Shown here in pieces: positions 34,401-47,529 of a stretch of DNA of 64,000 nucleotides; the stretch's first letter is position 1; each line of letters opens with the position of its first letter. Source of the DNA: Larus michahellis (Eukaryota > Chordata > Aves > Charadriiformes > Laridae); contig NC_133914.1 in NCBI RefSeq assembly GCF_964199755.1, forward strand, positions 4,109,868 through 4,173,867, given 5' to 3'. The notes below the pieces were generated by a model. The model had not been told where the DNA came from and searched no databases. It was given only the letters and a program-made list of their open reading frames with translations. Made by a program: the position numbers and the translations under genes.

Positions 34401-37400
34401 AAGTCTCCTCAGTGTTAGAGCTGTGTACTTCTCACTGAAGAATGCTGCAGCCTTGCCCTCAGCTGAGGCAAGTTCTGTGAAATTGCTTGTCCCAGCAATC
34501 CTTTCCACTTTTATTTTCATCTTCATCCATGAAAGTGACATAAACCACTATTGATTCACTGATTTTTCTTTCAGCAGCAAGGAATTTTGCATTTTCTTTT
34601 AAAAGAATGCACTTCACACACTCATGTGTTTCACAAGCCGCCCTGAGCCTTTTGAATGAGCCATAGATCTTAATAATGTGCGAGTTGAAATGAAGGCTTT
34701 TTAGAAAGTCTGGATTGTGGAAATACTGCTAGAAATATTACCAGAGCACATGTTTAAATGTCCCAACTGGCGCCTCTCAGGATAATAAAACATCCAGTTG
34801 CGTGCTGAGGACAGGGGAGATAATGATGGCCTTCTTGGAAATTGCCCTTCTGAACGTTTGTAATGTAGTCTTGTTTGTAAGAGCTGAGGCTGAATTGTGG
34901 CACTGACAGCTGGCTGAAGCACACTGACTTTCAGGTCAGTACGTTATTCAGAAATGTTGTTGTGACAACCCTTAGCACACTCAAGGAACTGATTGCAGCA
35001 TCTGCACGTGGCTGGTCAGGGAACTCGAGTTCCTGATAGTGATACTGGGGGGTAAATTTAAGGGCTGTAAAAGGAAACAGTACTGTCTTCTGTTTGCCAA
35101 GGTGAACGTGCTTGTGACGGCTTGGTAGCATGGTGTTCTCTGGAGCTCCTAGGCACAGCCAAGTAATGTCTGAGAGATTTTCTCCCCTTCCTGCTCATTT
35201 TTGAGGAGAGGGTGTTGTGCCTTTATTGTGGTATTTCCTGCAATTTGATGGTCTTTGCAGAATCTGGTTTTGGTCATATTCAGATTGTAACCTTTTATTT
35301 CTTCTTGTAATAATACTTTGAGGTTCCAAGCAGGTGGAGGGTGACCTCGCAGCCCTGATGTTGGGTTAAAGAAACACCATGTGGGGATGGGCCTTCAGCC
35401 AAACCCTTGAAGAAAACAAATTTGTGTATCTGGGATAAATCTGGAATTACTGCGATACACAACGTATCGGGATGAGGAGTGAGAACAGGCACTTTGCTGT
35501 TTGCCTTTCTCAGCTCTTGCTGTTGCTGTATTGAAATCTGAGAGTTGCTAAGAATAACCCTGTATTTCCATGTAGCCAGGTTTGGTGCCCGTCTGACAGG
35601 ACAGGCTCACGTTGGGGTGCGTGCGCTGAGCTTTATCTCATTTCCTGTGGCAATAAGGTGAGAGCCATTACTCTAGCCTCTAGAAAAAGCTCTTTTGCTG
35701 CAGCGTCCTGGAGTAGTTCGAAGGTCAACTGCTTGGTGATCTAGCGTTCAGCTACGTTTGGAGCTCATCATGGGCTTAGTGAAGGCTCCAGTTAGCTTTG
35801 GTTACGGTTCAGAGTCGCTGAGCTGTGGGACGGGCAGAACAGAATCAAGGTCTCAGTGTTCAGCTGAGTAAGTTTCAGCCTTTTTATTCAATTTAAAGGA
35901 CTTGATTTCTAAACCTATAGAAAGATAACCTTATTGATTTAAGATTTTTACTAGAGCAGCTTAAAAGCAAGGGATTAAAAATGTGTACTGAACTAAACTT
36001 GAATTCTGCCTGTGGCTTACGGTGGTAGGAAAATGTCATAGGCTCCTGAAAGTTGGTAGTGAGGGGGAACATAGGTGTGCCTTAGTCTTGCTGCTGCTGC
36101 TTAGGAGAACGTGTTCAGAGGGAAAAGAACTGGTTTTTAAAATTCGTTCGGAAAGTTCAGCAGAAGAGTGGCTGTGTCAGAATATTTTCAGCGTTGTAAT
36201 TAGACCATCACTCTTCTTCTTTCCCTAGACTTTTGCAATTCCAGTAACAGTTCCTCATTCCAGCCCATCAAAACCCAAGTGACCATCCCAACAGCCCATG
36301 TTATGCCTTCTACATTGGGTGCCTCACCCTCCAAGCTGTGTGCTGCGGGAGACCAGAGCTGTTCACAGAGTACTTCAAAAACTGCTATGCCAGGATCTGC
36401 TTCTGAACACACAGGGCTTGGAGATTTTAATGCCGGGAAGTCTTCTCAGGTGCCTCCCAGGGATCTCCTGCGTCTCTACGGGACTTCAGGGGAAAAAGAT
36501 TTTGAGCAATCCTGGCATCCCGTTTCTGATCACATGAGAACAGAAGATACTTGGAAGTTTGACACCCCTGCCATTGAGCGCACCCTTAACCAGTCTCTCT
36601 TTCTGGATAGTTTGTGCACTGACCCTCTCCACAGGTTCCAGAAGTTCAATCCAAACGCTGGGGCAGCTGAGGCAGGAAAGGACCAGTATAAGGTGCTACC
36701 AGAGAGTAAGCACGCAGCGGGAGCTGATGGAGTCTGTGAGCCCCAGGATGGAACATGGATGAGCGGAAACAGACTGATGCCAACAGGACTCCAAGCCAAC
36801 AATTTCTTTTCAAAACCTGTAGCTCCTCCATCTCGAGCATGGATGCAAGAAACCTGCGCGCTACATCCACATGAGAGAGTCTGCGAGCTCAATGCTTGGA
36901 AACAACAGCTGGAGAAAGTGCGATTGCAAGTAGAGCAAATGCAGGTAGGCAGCTGTTTGTGTGAATGTATGAGTTTGAGAGTCATGAATCTTTGACCCAT
37001 ATTTATGAAGCAAGGGGGAAAATGTCTTGTGCTTCTCCCTGTCTTACACTGAAAGTCTCTTAATGATCTGTTTTTACAACATGTAGTGTCACAGGTATCG
37101 TTTGACATGCTGCTTATGTAGAGCAGCACTGTATTATGTTACAGCACTGCACAATGGTTCAGATCAAGAGGTGAAATACCCTGTCTGCTAGAAACTGCAA
37201 AGAAAAAGCGCGTCAAGAAGTTCTCAAGTTTCTAGAATAATTCTATTCTGTATCTAGAGTTAGAAAACAGACTTTTTAAAAGATGCATAAAACTAACTGC
37301 AGTTCATTAGATGGAGTCACCTCCCACCAGCTGTACCCTAATGGAGACAATTTGTTTCCAGTGAGCTAGCACAGTGATCTAAAATTATTTGTTAATCTCC

Positions 37401-40400
37401 AGTTGTGCTTGGGCAAAGTTACTTGTTCTTGGACATCGACAGAGACTGAAATAGCTATGTCCTGGCATGCAGATGAGCACACAGCGTGCAAAATAGCTCT
37501 AGCAATGTTGCAATTACCTCTGTGGAGCACAAACCTCTCCCTCCTCGTTTTGTCTCCTCTTTCAGTTACAAAATGGAGGCGCCTGCCACCATCCCTCAAT
37601 GTATTCTCCTTCACTGCCTACACCTGATCCAGCTCAGTGGATCAATATCCTGAACTCCAATGAAAACCTACTCAAAGAGAAAGAGCTCCTCATTGACAGG
37701 TGAGAGTTTGGTACTGATGTGCGGCTTAAGGACTCCAGTGCATTTCCTTTTGGAAAGGGAGGGTTTTGAAAGTACCAAGGAGCGCTTGTATCTCAGAGTC
37801 CCTTTTACCTGACGGAGCTTTTTCGTTGCAAAGAACAATATAATGAACTTCGAGAACAGCCTTTTTTTTTTTCATGAGCTCGCCTTCCTCTTGGTATTAG
37901 TATGGTTATCCTGAAGGGTCCAAATAAATGCATTTTGGTTACAGTTTTCTGTCTTTTATAAGGGATACAGATTTCTGTTCACATCATGATTATCTGGAAT
38001 GTCAAAGCTACTGCCTTTTTGCTCGAGGACTTTCTGGGAGCTCTTTGAGGTCTTTATTTAAAATTTGTTCTTTGTGAGTTTGGGCTGGCAAGCAACATTT
38101 CTCATAGCTAATGCTATGGTCCATAAGCTCTTTGAAAACTACCTTCAGCATTTGGACTGTAAATATTTTTTCTGCTTGCTCACTTTGAGTCCTCTGATGT
38201 CTGTTCATTTTACTCATAAGCTCCGCAGCCAACTTGGATCTTCCAAAGCATGCAAGGCTTGTGAGTTTTATGTATAATCATTGCTGGAGGGGAGAGCCTT
38301 TGAAAAGAGGGGAGGGAGCAAAAGTTAATACCAATTGCAAAAGGCAGAACGGTTATCTTTCAGATTATTTCTCTGCAGATCAGTTCTGAGTTGCAGAGTT
38401 GTCTTTCTGTTCTGCTTGTCACTGTATGGAGCATTAGAGTTGTGGTGGCACTGTTCATGTTGTATTGCTCTCTACTGTATGTTTGAGAACAGTGTATTAT
38501 TGCTTGTTGGTTATTTTCTTTTTTTTCTACAGACAAAGACAACACATATCCCAGCTGGAGCAGAAGGTCCGCGAAAGTGAACTGCAGGTTCACAGTGCCC
38601 TGCTTGGCTGTCAGGCACCCTATGGAGATGTCTACATGCTGAGAATGCAGGTAATTGGGTGCAACAGGGTGTCAGTAAGAAATATGTATTGAATCCAATG
38701 GGCCTATCGCTTCTCATTAGGTGTTTCCTGAGCAGAAGGGCCATGCAGAATAAAATTATGCTTTGTATGGGGTCCCAGTTACCTGTCATCTCTGACATCT
38801 TTTGTGACTCTTGAGATTTCAAGCCCTCAAGTACCATGGTTTGTTTAGAAGCTGTGCTAGTGATGCAAATGCCTGACACCACTGACAAGTGCCATTTCAG
38901 ATACTGGAGCATATAAGATGGGCTGAATGATGTTTGGGAATTAAGAGGGCTAAGAACATGGCTCTGAGACAGCGCAGCTGCTTAGTGCCAATTTGTAAGG
39001 AAGCGAATTCATTGGCTGTCTCTGTTTGCAGGAGCTGCAGCGGGAGAACACGTTTCTTCGAGCACAGTTCACAGAGAAGACTGAATCCCTCAGTAAGGAA
39101 AAGATTGAATTGGAGAGAAAACTGGCTGCTGCAGAGGTGGATGCAAAGCTGATCCGGGAGTCACTGAAGGAAACTATGCAGAAACATGCGGAGGAGTTGA
39201 AGAAACAGGAAGAAAGGGTATGATCCCATTGCTCTAGAGATGGGAAGGTGCTTTGTCTTTGAGAAGCCAAAAGTCAATATATTGCCTAGAGGAAAGTTTT
39301 CTGTAGCAGTGTGTTATTGCAGGTATTTTCTGATGTCCTTGTAAAGCACTTTGGTTTATAAGCAAAAGCCCTTTCTCTTGCGGTTAGAAGTATTTCAGTA
39401 CCTCCTCTTTTAACCAGAGAAGGTGCCTATCTTTAAGTGAGCAGAAATGCGGTTGAGTTAAGGTGATACTGTATTTTGGCATTGAGTGCTGTACAAAAAG
39501 GTGAATGAGTGGGCTTACAGAGGACTGAAGAATGGACAAGAAATTATATGAACTAAACTTGTATATAACTGTCCCTGCAGGTAAAGGGAAGAGACAAACA
39601 CATTACTAACCTTAAAAAGAAATGCCAGAAGGAATCTGAACAAAACAGAGAGAGACAACAGAGAATCGAGACTCTGGAACGATACCTGGCTGATCTACCA
39701 ACCCTTGAGGACCACCAGAAACAGAGTCAGAAGGTAAAACTTCCTCTGATTTGTGATGATGGCTCTTCACGTACTTGCTCAGATAATTTTTCTACAGCTG
39801 CAGATAATCATCTGCACAGCTGCCCAAGTAAAGTTGTGGTCTGGCCTTTTCAGAGGAGGAATGTTCTGAGCTATAGCTGAGAAATTGCCGCATAGTTAAT
39901 AAAAATCTGCCTTGCAAATGTGGTTGAAACATGGTGTGTGTGGTGAAACCCCTGGGAGGTCTTTAGCGTCTTGTGATGGTCTTTGTTGCAGCTGAAGGAG
40001 TCTGAACTGAAGAGTACTGCTATGCAGGAAACAGTGCTGGCACTGGAAACAGAGCTTGGAGATGTCCGGGCTGCTTTCAGGGAGCAAGAGGTGCAGCTAG
40101 AAACCCAAAAGCACAAGGAGCTGGAGCTTCTTTCCACTGTGCGCAGGTAAAAATCGGGAGGATTAGAATAAGCTTCATCTTAGCACAGAAGTAATTGCTG
40201 CACAAGAGCAGTGATGATTCAGCAAACCACTGTCCCACCTGTCAGAACCAGGTCACCATGGATTTGTGATGATTATGTGAATTCTTGCTAGAATACCGTG
40301 TTCAAATTCTGTGTGCCAACAGTGGAGCATGGGAGCAGAACCAGATGGCTGAAAGAAAGGGGGCCCCTGTTTTGTCACCTGGGTCTGTCTGTGTCCTCAG

Positions 40401-43186
40401 TTTATCACTCTCAACTGTAAGTCCTTGTGAAATGGACCTACGTAATCTGCAATTGTTGTATCTCTGCAAATGTGCCAATATCACGGGTAGAGCGGTGTCC
40501 AGGGAGAGGGACTCCCTCCTTCACAGCCCTTGCAGTTTGCAAGCTGGGATGCAAATAGGGCAACACTGAGACCTGATATGAAGACCATTTGCCTCCTCGT
40601 ATTGTTTAGTGAGGGAAGCACCTTAAGTAAAAGCTGGCTTTCCCATGGTGTTCTGTTGATTTCAGCTTGCAGGACAAGGTGCAGCAGTGTGTAAAGAATG
40701 CAGAGAGAGGACCTCCTGCCCAGGACGGTGAGAGACAGAAAATGGAAAATGACTCTCTGAAGAAAGAATGCGACCGCCTCAGGAAGGTAACAGGCTGTCC
40801 CAGCTGAGAATCACACATTTTTCCTTCCACTGAATCACACAGGGCGCTAAAATGAAATCAGGGACTTCTGCAGTCATAGGCAGTCACAATTGTACTGAAG
40901 CAGCAGTTCCTGGAATTCCAAATGGAGGGGTTTTAAAAGCCGTTCTTGGTGTGATAACTGTGCACTCCTACAGTAACACTGGAGAGAAGTTGCAGAAAGC
41001 AGAAGAGGGCAGAGGAAAACCACAAGAATGCAACTTCTCTGGTCTGTTTTAGCTGATAATTCTAATGGTGCCTCTTATCAGGTACCTTTTGTCAGGGAGT
41101 CTAAGTCCACTACTAACAGAGGTAGTGCTTAAAGCTGTAAGTGGACAGGGAAGAGAAGGAGAGGGGATGCTGTCCTACTGAAGGAGAAATGCTGGTGGTA
41201 TTACTGAGTCTGTGTAGCCAGTTCTGATGCCTCTGCTTGTGATTCCAGATTGTAGACAAGCAGCAGAAGAAGATGGAGCAGTTGTCCTTGCAAGTAAAGG
41301 TGAGAGGTGACTGCAGAGGGACCTAGAACTGGGAATCTGCTGTGAAGTGAGTTAGACTTACTGCTTTCCCATGGTCTGTTCCAGAACCTGGAAGAACAGG
41401 TGGCCCAGGAAGAGGGGACAAGCCAAGCTGTGAAAGAGGAGGCAATGAGAAGAGAAAATGCGCTGCAGCAGCTCCGCACTGCTGTGAAAGAGGTCAGAGC
41501 AAGAGCGTTTAGAGTGCCCAAGCATAGCAGTTGAATGAACAATGGATTGTCTTTTAGCAAGGCCCTTAATTTGCAGTCAGCAGCACAACCTCTCCTGCTT
41601 CTTGCTAGTCAGTTGATCTGAAGGGAGCTCTTCTCTGTTCAAAAGCAGGAGGAGAGAGGCAGTTTCTGCCCTGGGAACTTCAGCTGAGGCTGTGGGTTAG
41701 TGGTGGAGGATGCTGAGCTTGCCAGCTGGGGGCAGCAAGGTGGTGAGCTGAAGTCCAAACACGCCTGCAGCCCTGGCTGAAAGGCAGGGCTGAGCCCTAT
41801 TCTCAAGCCCAAAGGAAGCCAAGCACAATGGCAGACCTTGAGGGAAGGGATGGCCGGTGTTGGGGTGAGCAGCTGGTGCACAACCTCCTGAAAGCTTATT
41901 TTGTTGCATCATGCCTCAGCAGGGACAGTGTAGTGTCATGGGGTGCTTCCTGGCTCAGCTTGGAGAAGAGAAGGCTCCAGGGAGACCTTATAGCCCATTC
42001 CAGAACTTAAAGGGGCCTACAGGAAAGATGGAGAGGGACTCTTTATCAGGGAATGGAGGGATAGGACAAGGGGGAACAGTTTTAAACTGAAAGAGGGTCG
42101 ATTTAGATTAGATATTAGGAATAAAATCTTTACTGTGAGGGTGGTGAGCCCTGGCCCAGGTTGCCCAGAGAAGCTGTGGCTGCCCCATCCCTGGAGGGGT
42201 TCAAGGCCAGGTTGGACGGGGCTTGGAGCAGCCTGGGCTGGTGGGAGGTGTCCCTGCCCAGGGCAGAGGGTTGGAACTAGATGATCATTAAGGTCCTTTC
42301 TAACTCTAAGCATTCTGTGATTCTTGCCTGAGCCAGGAAAGCCAAATGCTCATACCCTGCAGGACTGACACTCGCTCATCTGGCAAGAGTCTGGAGGACT
42401 TGATGTAAACCTGCTGCTCCTGCCCTTGGTGTTCCCATCATCATCATGGAGGAGCAGTTGTGTTAAGTTGCTTTAAGTGTGCTAGTTCTGACCACTCATC
42501 TGCGGTGTCCATTTGTTCAGCTTTCAGTGCAGAACCAGGATCTCATTGAGAAGAACCTGACCCTTCAGGAACGACTCCGGCAGGCAGAGCTAACAACCCA
42601 GCCGCTGCCTGCTGAGACAGCCCACCTGGCCCAGGAATTGCACAGTGAGCTGGCCAGTTGTCTGCAGGATTTGCAGTCTGTCTACAGCATTGTCACTCAC
42701 AGGGCTCAGGGCAAGGATCCCAACCTCTCTCTGCTCCTGGGCATTCGCTGTAAGTATGCCGAGTGACGGCAGAGCGAACCCTTTGGTTCCTGTGCTGCGA
42801 CAGAAATAACTCACACATAATGTAGCATGGAAGATTCTCATCTCTCTGGGATTCTGAACCTTCCTTCTGTTTTAGCTACCTCTAAAGGTGCATGCTGTAA
42901 TAACTAAATGTTAAGTAGTACCTCTCTCGCAAATGTGCATTGGTTTTTCTGTCTCACTTGCAAATGTCTGTGATCCTTGGTCAGAACTGCACGCACGGTA
43001 ACACCCTTCTCTGACTCCACAGTTGTGCAGCACTCTGCTAAGGAGAAAGATGACTTGCTGAGCCCTGATGGACTTGCAAAGAAACTGGCGGAGGTGAAAC
43101 AGCTTCACAAAGAGGTGGAGGACTTAAGGACAGCAATATCTGACAGATATGCTCAGGACATGGGAGACAACTGCATCACCCAGTAA
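31480..43186 (+). CDS. CEP85: CEP85, centrosomal protein of 85 kDa
   Basis: A non-coding first exon ends at 31509 (CCAG|GTGAGG) and the second begins at 33158. The ATG is at 33175. Coding exons: 33175-33229, 33832-33984, 36229-36944, 37566-37699, 38533-38650, 39032-39217, 39581-39733, 39992-40146, 40666-40786, 41249-41299, 41385-41492, 42521-42749 and 43023-43186. All phases fit and give 780 residues (human 762). Conserved landmarks are [52 protein letters not shown] and the closing [15 protein letters not shown]. Long heptad-rich coiled coils run from about residue 335 to beyond 650. Known of the family: CEP85 restrains NEK2A at centrosomes, limiting premature centrosome splitting, and binds STIL in centriole duplication. 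The large 716-base exon holds the less conserved N-terminal third. A CR1 copy sits in the intron before the penultimate coding exon. Confidence 0.96.
31632..31675. repeat. 19-bp tandem repeat in CEP85 intron 1
   Basis: Two exact copies of CCCCTCAGGGACCGCTGCT (31632-31650 and 31651-31669) followed by a partial third. Degenerate copies with CTCAGAGACC continue to about 31810. Confidence 0.85.
41955..42326 (+). mobile_element. CR1 LINE, 5'-truncated, in CEP85 intron
   Basis: About 370 bases of CR1 3' end, sense with CEP85. It opens with CTCAGCTTGGAGAAGAGAAG, contains GGCTGCCCCATCCCTGGAGG and GGCTGGTGGGAGGTGTCCCT, and ends with CATTCTGTGATTCT. It is longer at its 5' side than the 13205-13391 copy and nearly identical over the shared core. 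The exact 5' edge is uncertain by about 20 bases. Confidence 0.94.
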
Positions 43187-44687
43187 AGAACACTGCCCAA
43201 AGTAAGACAGGAAATGAAGACTTGAAAACCTCAGGAGTCTAGCGCTCCTATGACCCAAAACCTATTCAGCACTTTGCCATCCCTCTGCTCGGGTACAAGA
43301 TGTGTGACTTATCCAATCCATGAGAAATCAGGGGGTTTGTTGCCAGAATTGTTTAGTTGCTGACTGGCTAACTGGAATCGTTCAGGGCTTCGGTGTCGGG
43401 CTTTGCCGTAGCTTTGATCTTGTGGAATGTGTTTATGCTGTGTTTGCTGGAGCCGGTGTGGTCTCTGATGCTGGGAGATGAATTCGGAATTGCCTTCCAG
43501 GCACGTCAAATGCTGAACATGCAAATGTGACAGTTAAAATCATCACTAAAAGGAAATGTATGCCCTGGTCTTTCTGATAAATTCTCTGTGCAGATCCTGT
43601 GTGACTAGTAAGACCAGAGGATTATCAGAGTGTTCAGGGGATATCTGTGGACTTCATAGGTGAGCAGGTGTGCCAGTTATACCAGTGCTAATTACACCAA
43701 GGTGCTGCAGGCTCGTCAGATCCTGTGTGCACAGCTCTGGCTTGGATGCTTGTGTAGCTGTTCATGGAGCAGGACCTGCTTTGCCCAGGTAAATCCAGCC
43801 AGACTCTTGCAGTCCCCAATGGAGTTGGGGAGTAAAGCAACACTAAAAGAAGGCTCTGAAAACACTCCCCTGGGCACTTTTACCTCAGAAGCCTTAAGCC
43901 TTTTATCCCCCCTGAAACAGCACTCTGAGCATGGGTATGATTCAGACTGCAGAGGAAGTGGATTGATGCTGAAGTGCCTTAATGTACTAGAGAAACCTCC
44001 TGTCCCCATGCTGCTTCATGCCTAATGCGTCTGCTGGCAGGGTGAGGAACTGCTGTTTCTTGTCGCAGCCTTTAGAGCCATCACGAACAGTTCTGGGGAG
44101 CCTCAAATATGTGTAGCCCCTGCCAGAGCCGCAGAGAGCTTCTGCGCCCCCAGGGGACCCTGCTGCAGGCCAGCAGGGAGACACCGCTGCCTGGCTCTCT
44201 GCTTGCTAGGGTGAAAGCCATTCTGGTCCTAACACGGCAGGATGCATCCGAGGGCTCTCCCTGATGCCTGCAAGGCAGTGACCACTCGGGCTTTGTTGTA
44301 GACCTGCTCCTCGTTCTCTGGGAGCTCCCTTCTAAATAATGGGATTTCTAAATAAATCAGCACGGGATGCGGTTCACTTTGTCACAACCCTCCTTAACCT
44401 TAGCGGCAACTCGTCCTGGTACTGAGTGCTTGCTTGCAACAGCGCTGTGGTGCTGAGGGTGGAACTTTTTTCATTTTCAGCTTGAATTAAGAGCAAGATA
44501 AGTCGGTTATGTCACGGGGGGGAAAATACTGCTGAAGTTTCTGTCTGTTTGGTTGTTGTTGGTTCATGTTGGGGCTGTGAGCCCTGTGTTTGTGAGAAAT
44601 GCTTTTGTTATTCCTTTGTGTTAAAATTTAAGACCAAATATGTTTTGTTGTTAGTGTTTGGCCACCACGGGTGATGGTGGCAATAAA
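43187..44687 (+). other. CEP85: CEP85 3' untranslated region with poly(A) signal
   Basis: No gene is seen between the CEP85 stop and AATAAA at 44682-44687, which would give a 3'UTR of about 1.5 kb. The next few hundred bases to the SH3BGRL3 promoter hold nothing I recognise. Confidence 0.6.
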
Positions 44688-45419
44688 TTGTTTAGCTTGC
44701 TGTCCCGAGCTGCCCCCTGCATGGCACGGGGAGGGAGCGCAGCAGCATCTGTGGGGCAGCCAGCTGTCTGCTCCGTTCTTGCCACATCTGGTGTATTATA
44801 TTTCTGGCTGTTTCTGTTCCCAGGCTGTTGATGCCATGTACTGAGCTAAATGTAGGCCAAGGCTATTTCTTGAACTCACTTGTCCTGGCTGCTGGCAGCT
44901 CTCTAAGCACTGGGGTGCAGAGCGTCACCAGCCGTGACAGTTGCGCTCTCCTGCAGGGTGCTGTTTAGCACCATCCCCTTTCTCTGCAATCTTTGGGGTG
45001 CAAGATCTAGTTCCCAGGTGCTGTGCGGGGGCGCGTTTGCCCTCTGCCCCTGCAGAGCTGGCTGTGAAATGGGATCGTGGCTGAAACCTCATCTTGGCAG
45101 ATGCCTGGAGCCTCGCGCCTGGCCTGGTACCAGCAGCTGGGCTGCCGGTGCGGAGGGGAGGGAAGAGAAACACCCCCGTGTCATCCCCCTGCAAAACTGG
45201 ACCCGTCTGGCTCAGATGGTGATCCCATTTGCCATATGTGACTGCTGCTCTCCATGCAGGGGAGATCTTGGGCCTTTCCTTACAGAGCATCCCAGACAGG
45301 GGTGGCAGGACCATGTTCTGGCTCTGTCTTTTTGTGTTGCGTGTCCCTGCGTCGCGTTGCGTGTAGCATATTTATACCAGCCTTTGTCTCACCCGTTTGT
45401 TTGTACTGAGTGTTTCGAG

Positions 45420-45428
45420 TATAAAATA
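45420..45428 (+). promoter_or_regulatory. SH3BGRL3: TATA box of SH3BGRL3
   Basis: TATAAAATA lies 203 bases before the SH3BGRL3 ATG, at the sharp border between ordinary sequence and a CpG-rich 5' region. The overlapping AATAAA could be mistaken for a poly(A) signal; the position favours a promoter. Confidence 0.55.
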
Positions 45429-45630
45429 AAGCTGCTCTGCTCCACTCCTGCGAAGCGGCTCGCTACCGGGGCGGGGGGGCCGGGGCCGGGCCCCGCCGAG
45501 GCCGCATGCCCGGGCCCGCCGGCCCCATTGGTCCCCGCAGTCACATGCCGGGCGGCGGCGGGGCCGCCCGCTCCCTCCCTCCGAGCCTCCCTCCGCCGGG
45601 CTGAGCGCAGGGAACGGCCGCGATCGCAGC

Positions 45631-46679
45631 ATGAGCACCCTCAAGGTCTACAGCACCTCGGTGACCGGATCCCGGGAGGTGAGCGGCGGCGGGGGGTGCT
45701 CCGGCGGGGCAGGGCTGGGCGCCCCGGGGTCCCTTTTCCCTGGGGTGGGCGTCTCTAATCCGTGGAGTTGCGAAGCCCCCCCGCCCTATCCCAGGTGTCC
45801 CCTCCCCTGCTCAGGCTGCACCGTTTCCTTTTTTTCCCTTTTTCCCCCGAATTCATCCCGCTGTGTTGGGTGACCCCCCCCCCCCCCATGCAGGACCGCG
45901 CCCGGTGGCCAGGTGGGGACTGGACTGTGGCCCGTAAGGAGCGGTCACTCTGCGAGCGCTGTGCTGAGCGTGGCTAGCACGCTGGGGTGCCTGCCCACCC
46001 ATCGGGCTCCTCTCCAGCTCCCCATAACCTGCCTTTCCCACCCGGATTCCAGATCAAATCCCAACAGAGCGAAGTAACCAGAATCCTCGATGGGAAAAAC
46101 ATCAAGTATGAGCTGGTGGATATCTCCCAGGACAACGCTCTCCGGGAGGAGATGAGGGCGAAGGCAGGCAACCCCAAAGCCATCCCGCCCCAGATCGTCA
46201 ACGGAGACCACTACTGTGGGGTAAGGCTTGTGCTCTGCACTGGGGATAACCACCATGGGGACTGGGTGGTGGGCAATAATTCTGTCCCCTTGGTTTTGGT
46301 ACAAATGGTGTCAAGAAGCCTTTCAGAAGGCATCATGAGGTGCGCCTTGTCTCTGCTGCCAGGGCTAACGGGTGTTTGGAGCATGGTGGCTTGTGAAAAA
46401 CGGGACTGAGGCGGGGGGACTCTGGGTGACCATGGGCAGGGGGGCTGTGTTGTGCGGGGCTGTCCCTGCTTTGCCCTGTCATGCTCCATGTGACTGTCAC
46501 CCGTGCTGTGAACCAGTTTGTGCTGCGTGCTTAGGGGACCCCGTGCTGCCTGACCTTTGGGAACATGCAGCTCCCTCTTGCCTTGTGAGCGACTGTGTGG
46601 CTTTTCCCTGCAGGATTACGAGCTTTTTGTGGAAGCTGTGGAGCAAAACACCCTGCAGGAGTTCCTGAAGCTGGCCTGA
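45631..46679 (+). CDS. SH3BGRL3: SH3BGRL3, SH3-domain-binding glutamic acid-rich-like protein 3
   Basis: Three exons, 45631-45678, 46053-46220 and 46614-46679, encode 93 residues, exactly the human length. The protein begins MSTLKVYSTSVTGSRE and continues IKSQQSEVTRILDGKNIKYE, KAIPPQIVNGDHYCG and DYELFVEAVEQNTLQEFLKL. The fold is thioredoxin/glutaredoxin-like, but the N-terminal CxxC active site is absent, as in the whole family, so no redox activity is expected. Known of the family: small, abundant cytosolic proteins proposed to modulate signalling, with SH3BGRL3 linked to Rac1 and myosin 1c. Only a handful of residues differ from the human protein as I recall it, so it is under strong constraint. 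It is convergent with UBXN11. Confidence 0.97.
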
Positions 46680-47522
46680 GCCCCAGGCTCCCCTCCCGTC
46701 CTGGACTCTACCTGCATTCCTGAGCACCCTCATCTCTGACCACCTTCACTTCCAGGTTGTCAGCGCTGTCCTGGCACCATGACCTGTATCCCAGCATAGG
46801 GAAACCCATGACCAAAACTACTCATTGCAGCTGCCTACAATTCCCTCCTGCCTAACCCTGATAATCATTTCAGAGGGATCCAAAGAAAGTCTGACGCTCG
46901 CTGCGCATGGCCTTTCAACAAAGCTGGGCCTGGCTCACACCGCAGCTTCCAGTGCCTCTGTAAACAGCAAAGCCTCTGGGGCTGTGCGAAGTGCAGCCGT
47001 CCGTCAGCCCTCTCCTCTGCAGGGAGAGCTTCTGCTTCAGGAGGGAAGGGCTTAGGGTTGCATGTTACTTCCCACTTCTCCCAGTTGCTGTTAAAATTGT
47101 AAATCCTGCTGCCTCACTTCCTTTTTCTTTTTCTTTTTTTTTTTTCATCTCAACTGCAGAGAATATGGCAACTAAGTTGATTTTTGTTTGTTTTAATTTA
47201 ATGCAAAAATACTGCACAAAGCTGGGGTCTGACCACCCACCGTGGAGAAGGCCGGGGGCGAAGGCTGGTGTCACTCGGCAGCTGCCTGGGGAGGATGGAT
47301 GGCCCTAGAAGTGGGACCCGCACTGCTCTGTCTGCCCTCCGCTGGGATGCAGTGCCAGGGCTCCCTCGTGAGCGTTAATGGCTCAGGGCTGCTCCAGAAC
47401 AGCTGATGCTCCAGCTGTCTTACCTTTCCTCTTTGAGTTGGCTTTTTTGCAACCTGGACCAAGTGCATTTTGTTTTCCTGCCAAAAAGCAAGTTTATAAC
47501 CAGTGTTGTCTTCCGAGATGCT

Positions 47523-47528
47523 ATTAAA
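47523..47528 (+). terminator. SH3BGRL3: SH3BGRL3 poly(A) signal (ATTAAA)
   Basis: ATTAAA about 845 bases after the stop, followed by GT- and T-rich sequence. Human SH3BGRL3 has a shorter 3'UTR, so a nearer non-canonical signal cannot be excluded. Confidence 0.45.
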
Positions 47529-47529
47529 T

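Noticed and set aside
40280-41050. Faint CR1-like phrases (for example near 40287-40325 and 40975-41030) suggesting a very old LINE fragment
   Set aside because: Similarity is only a few short words by eye and could be chance; a repeat-library alignment would be needed.
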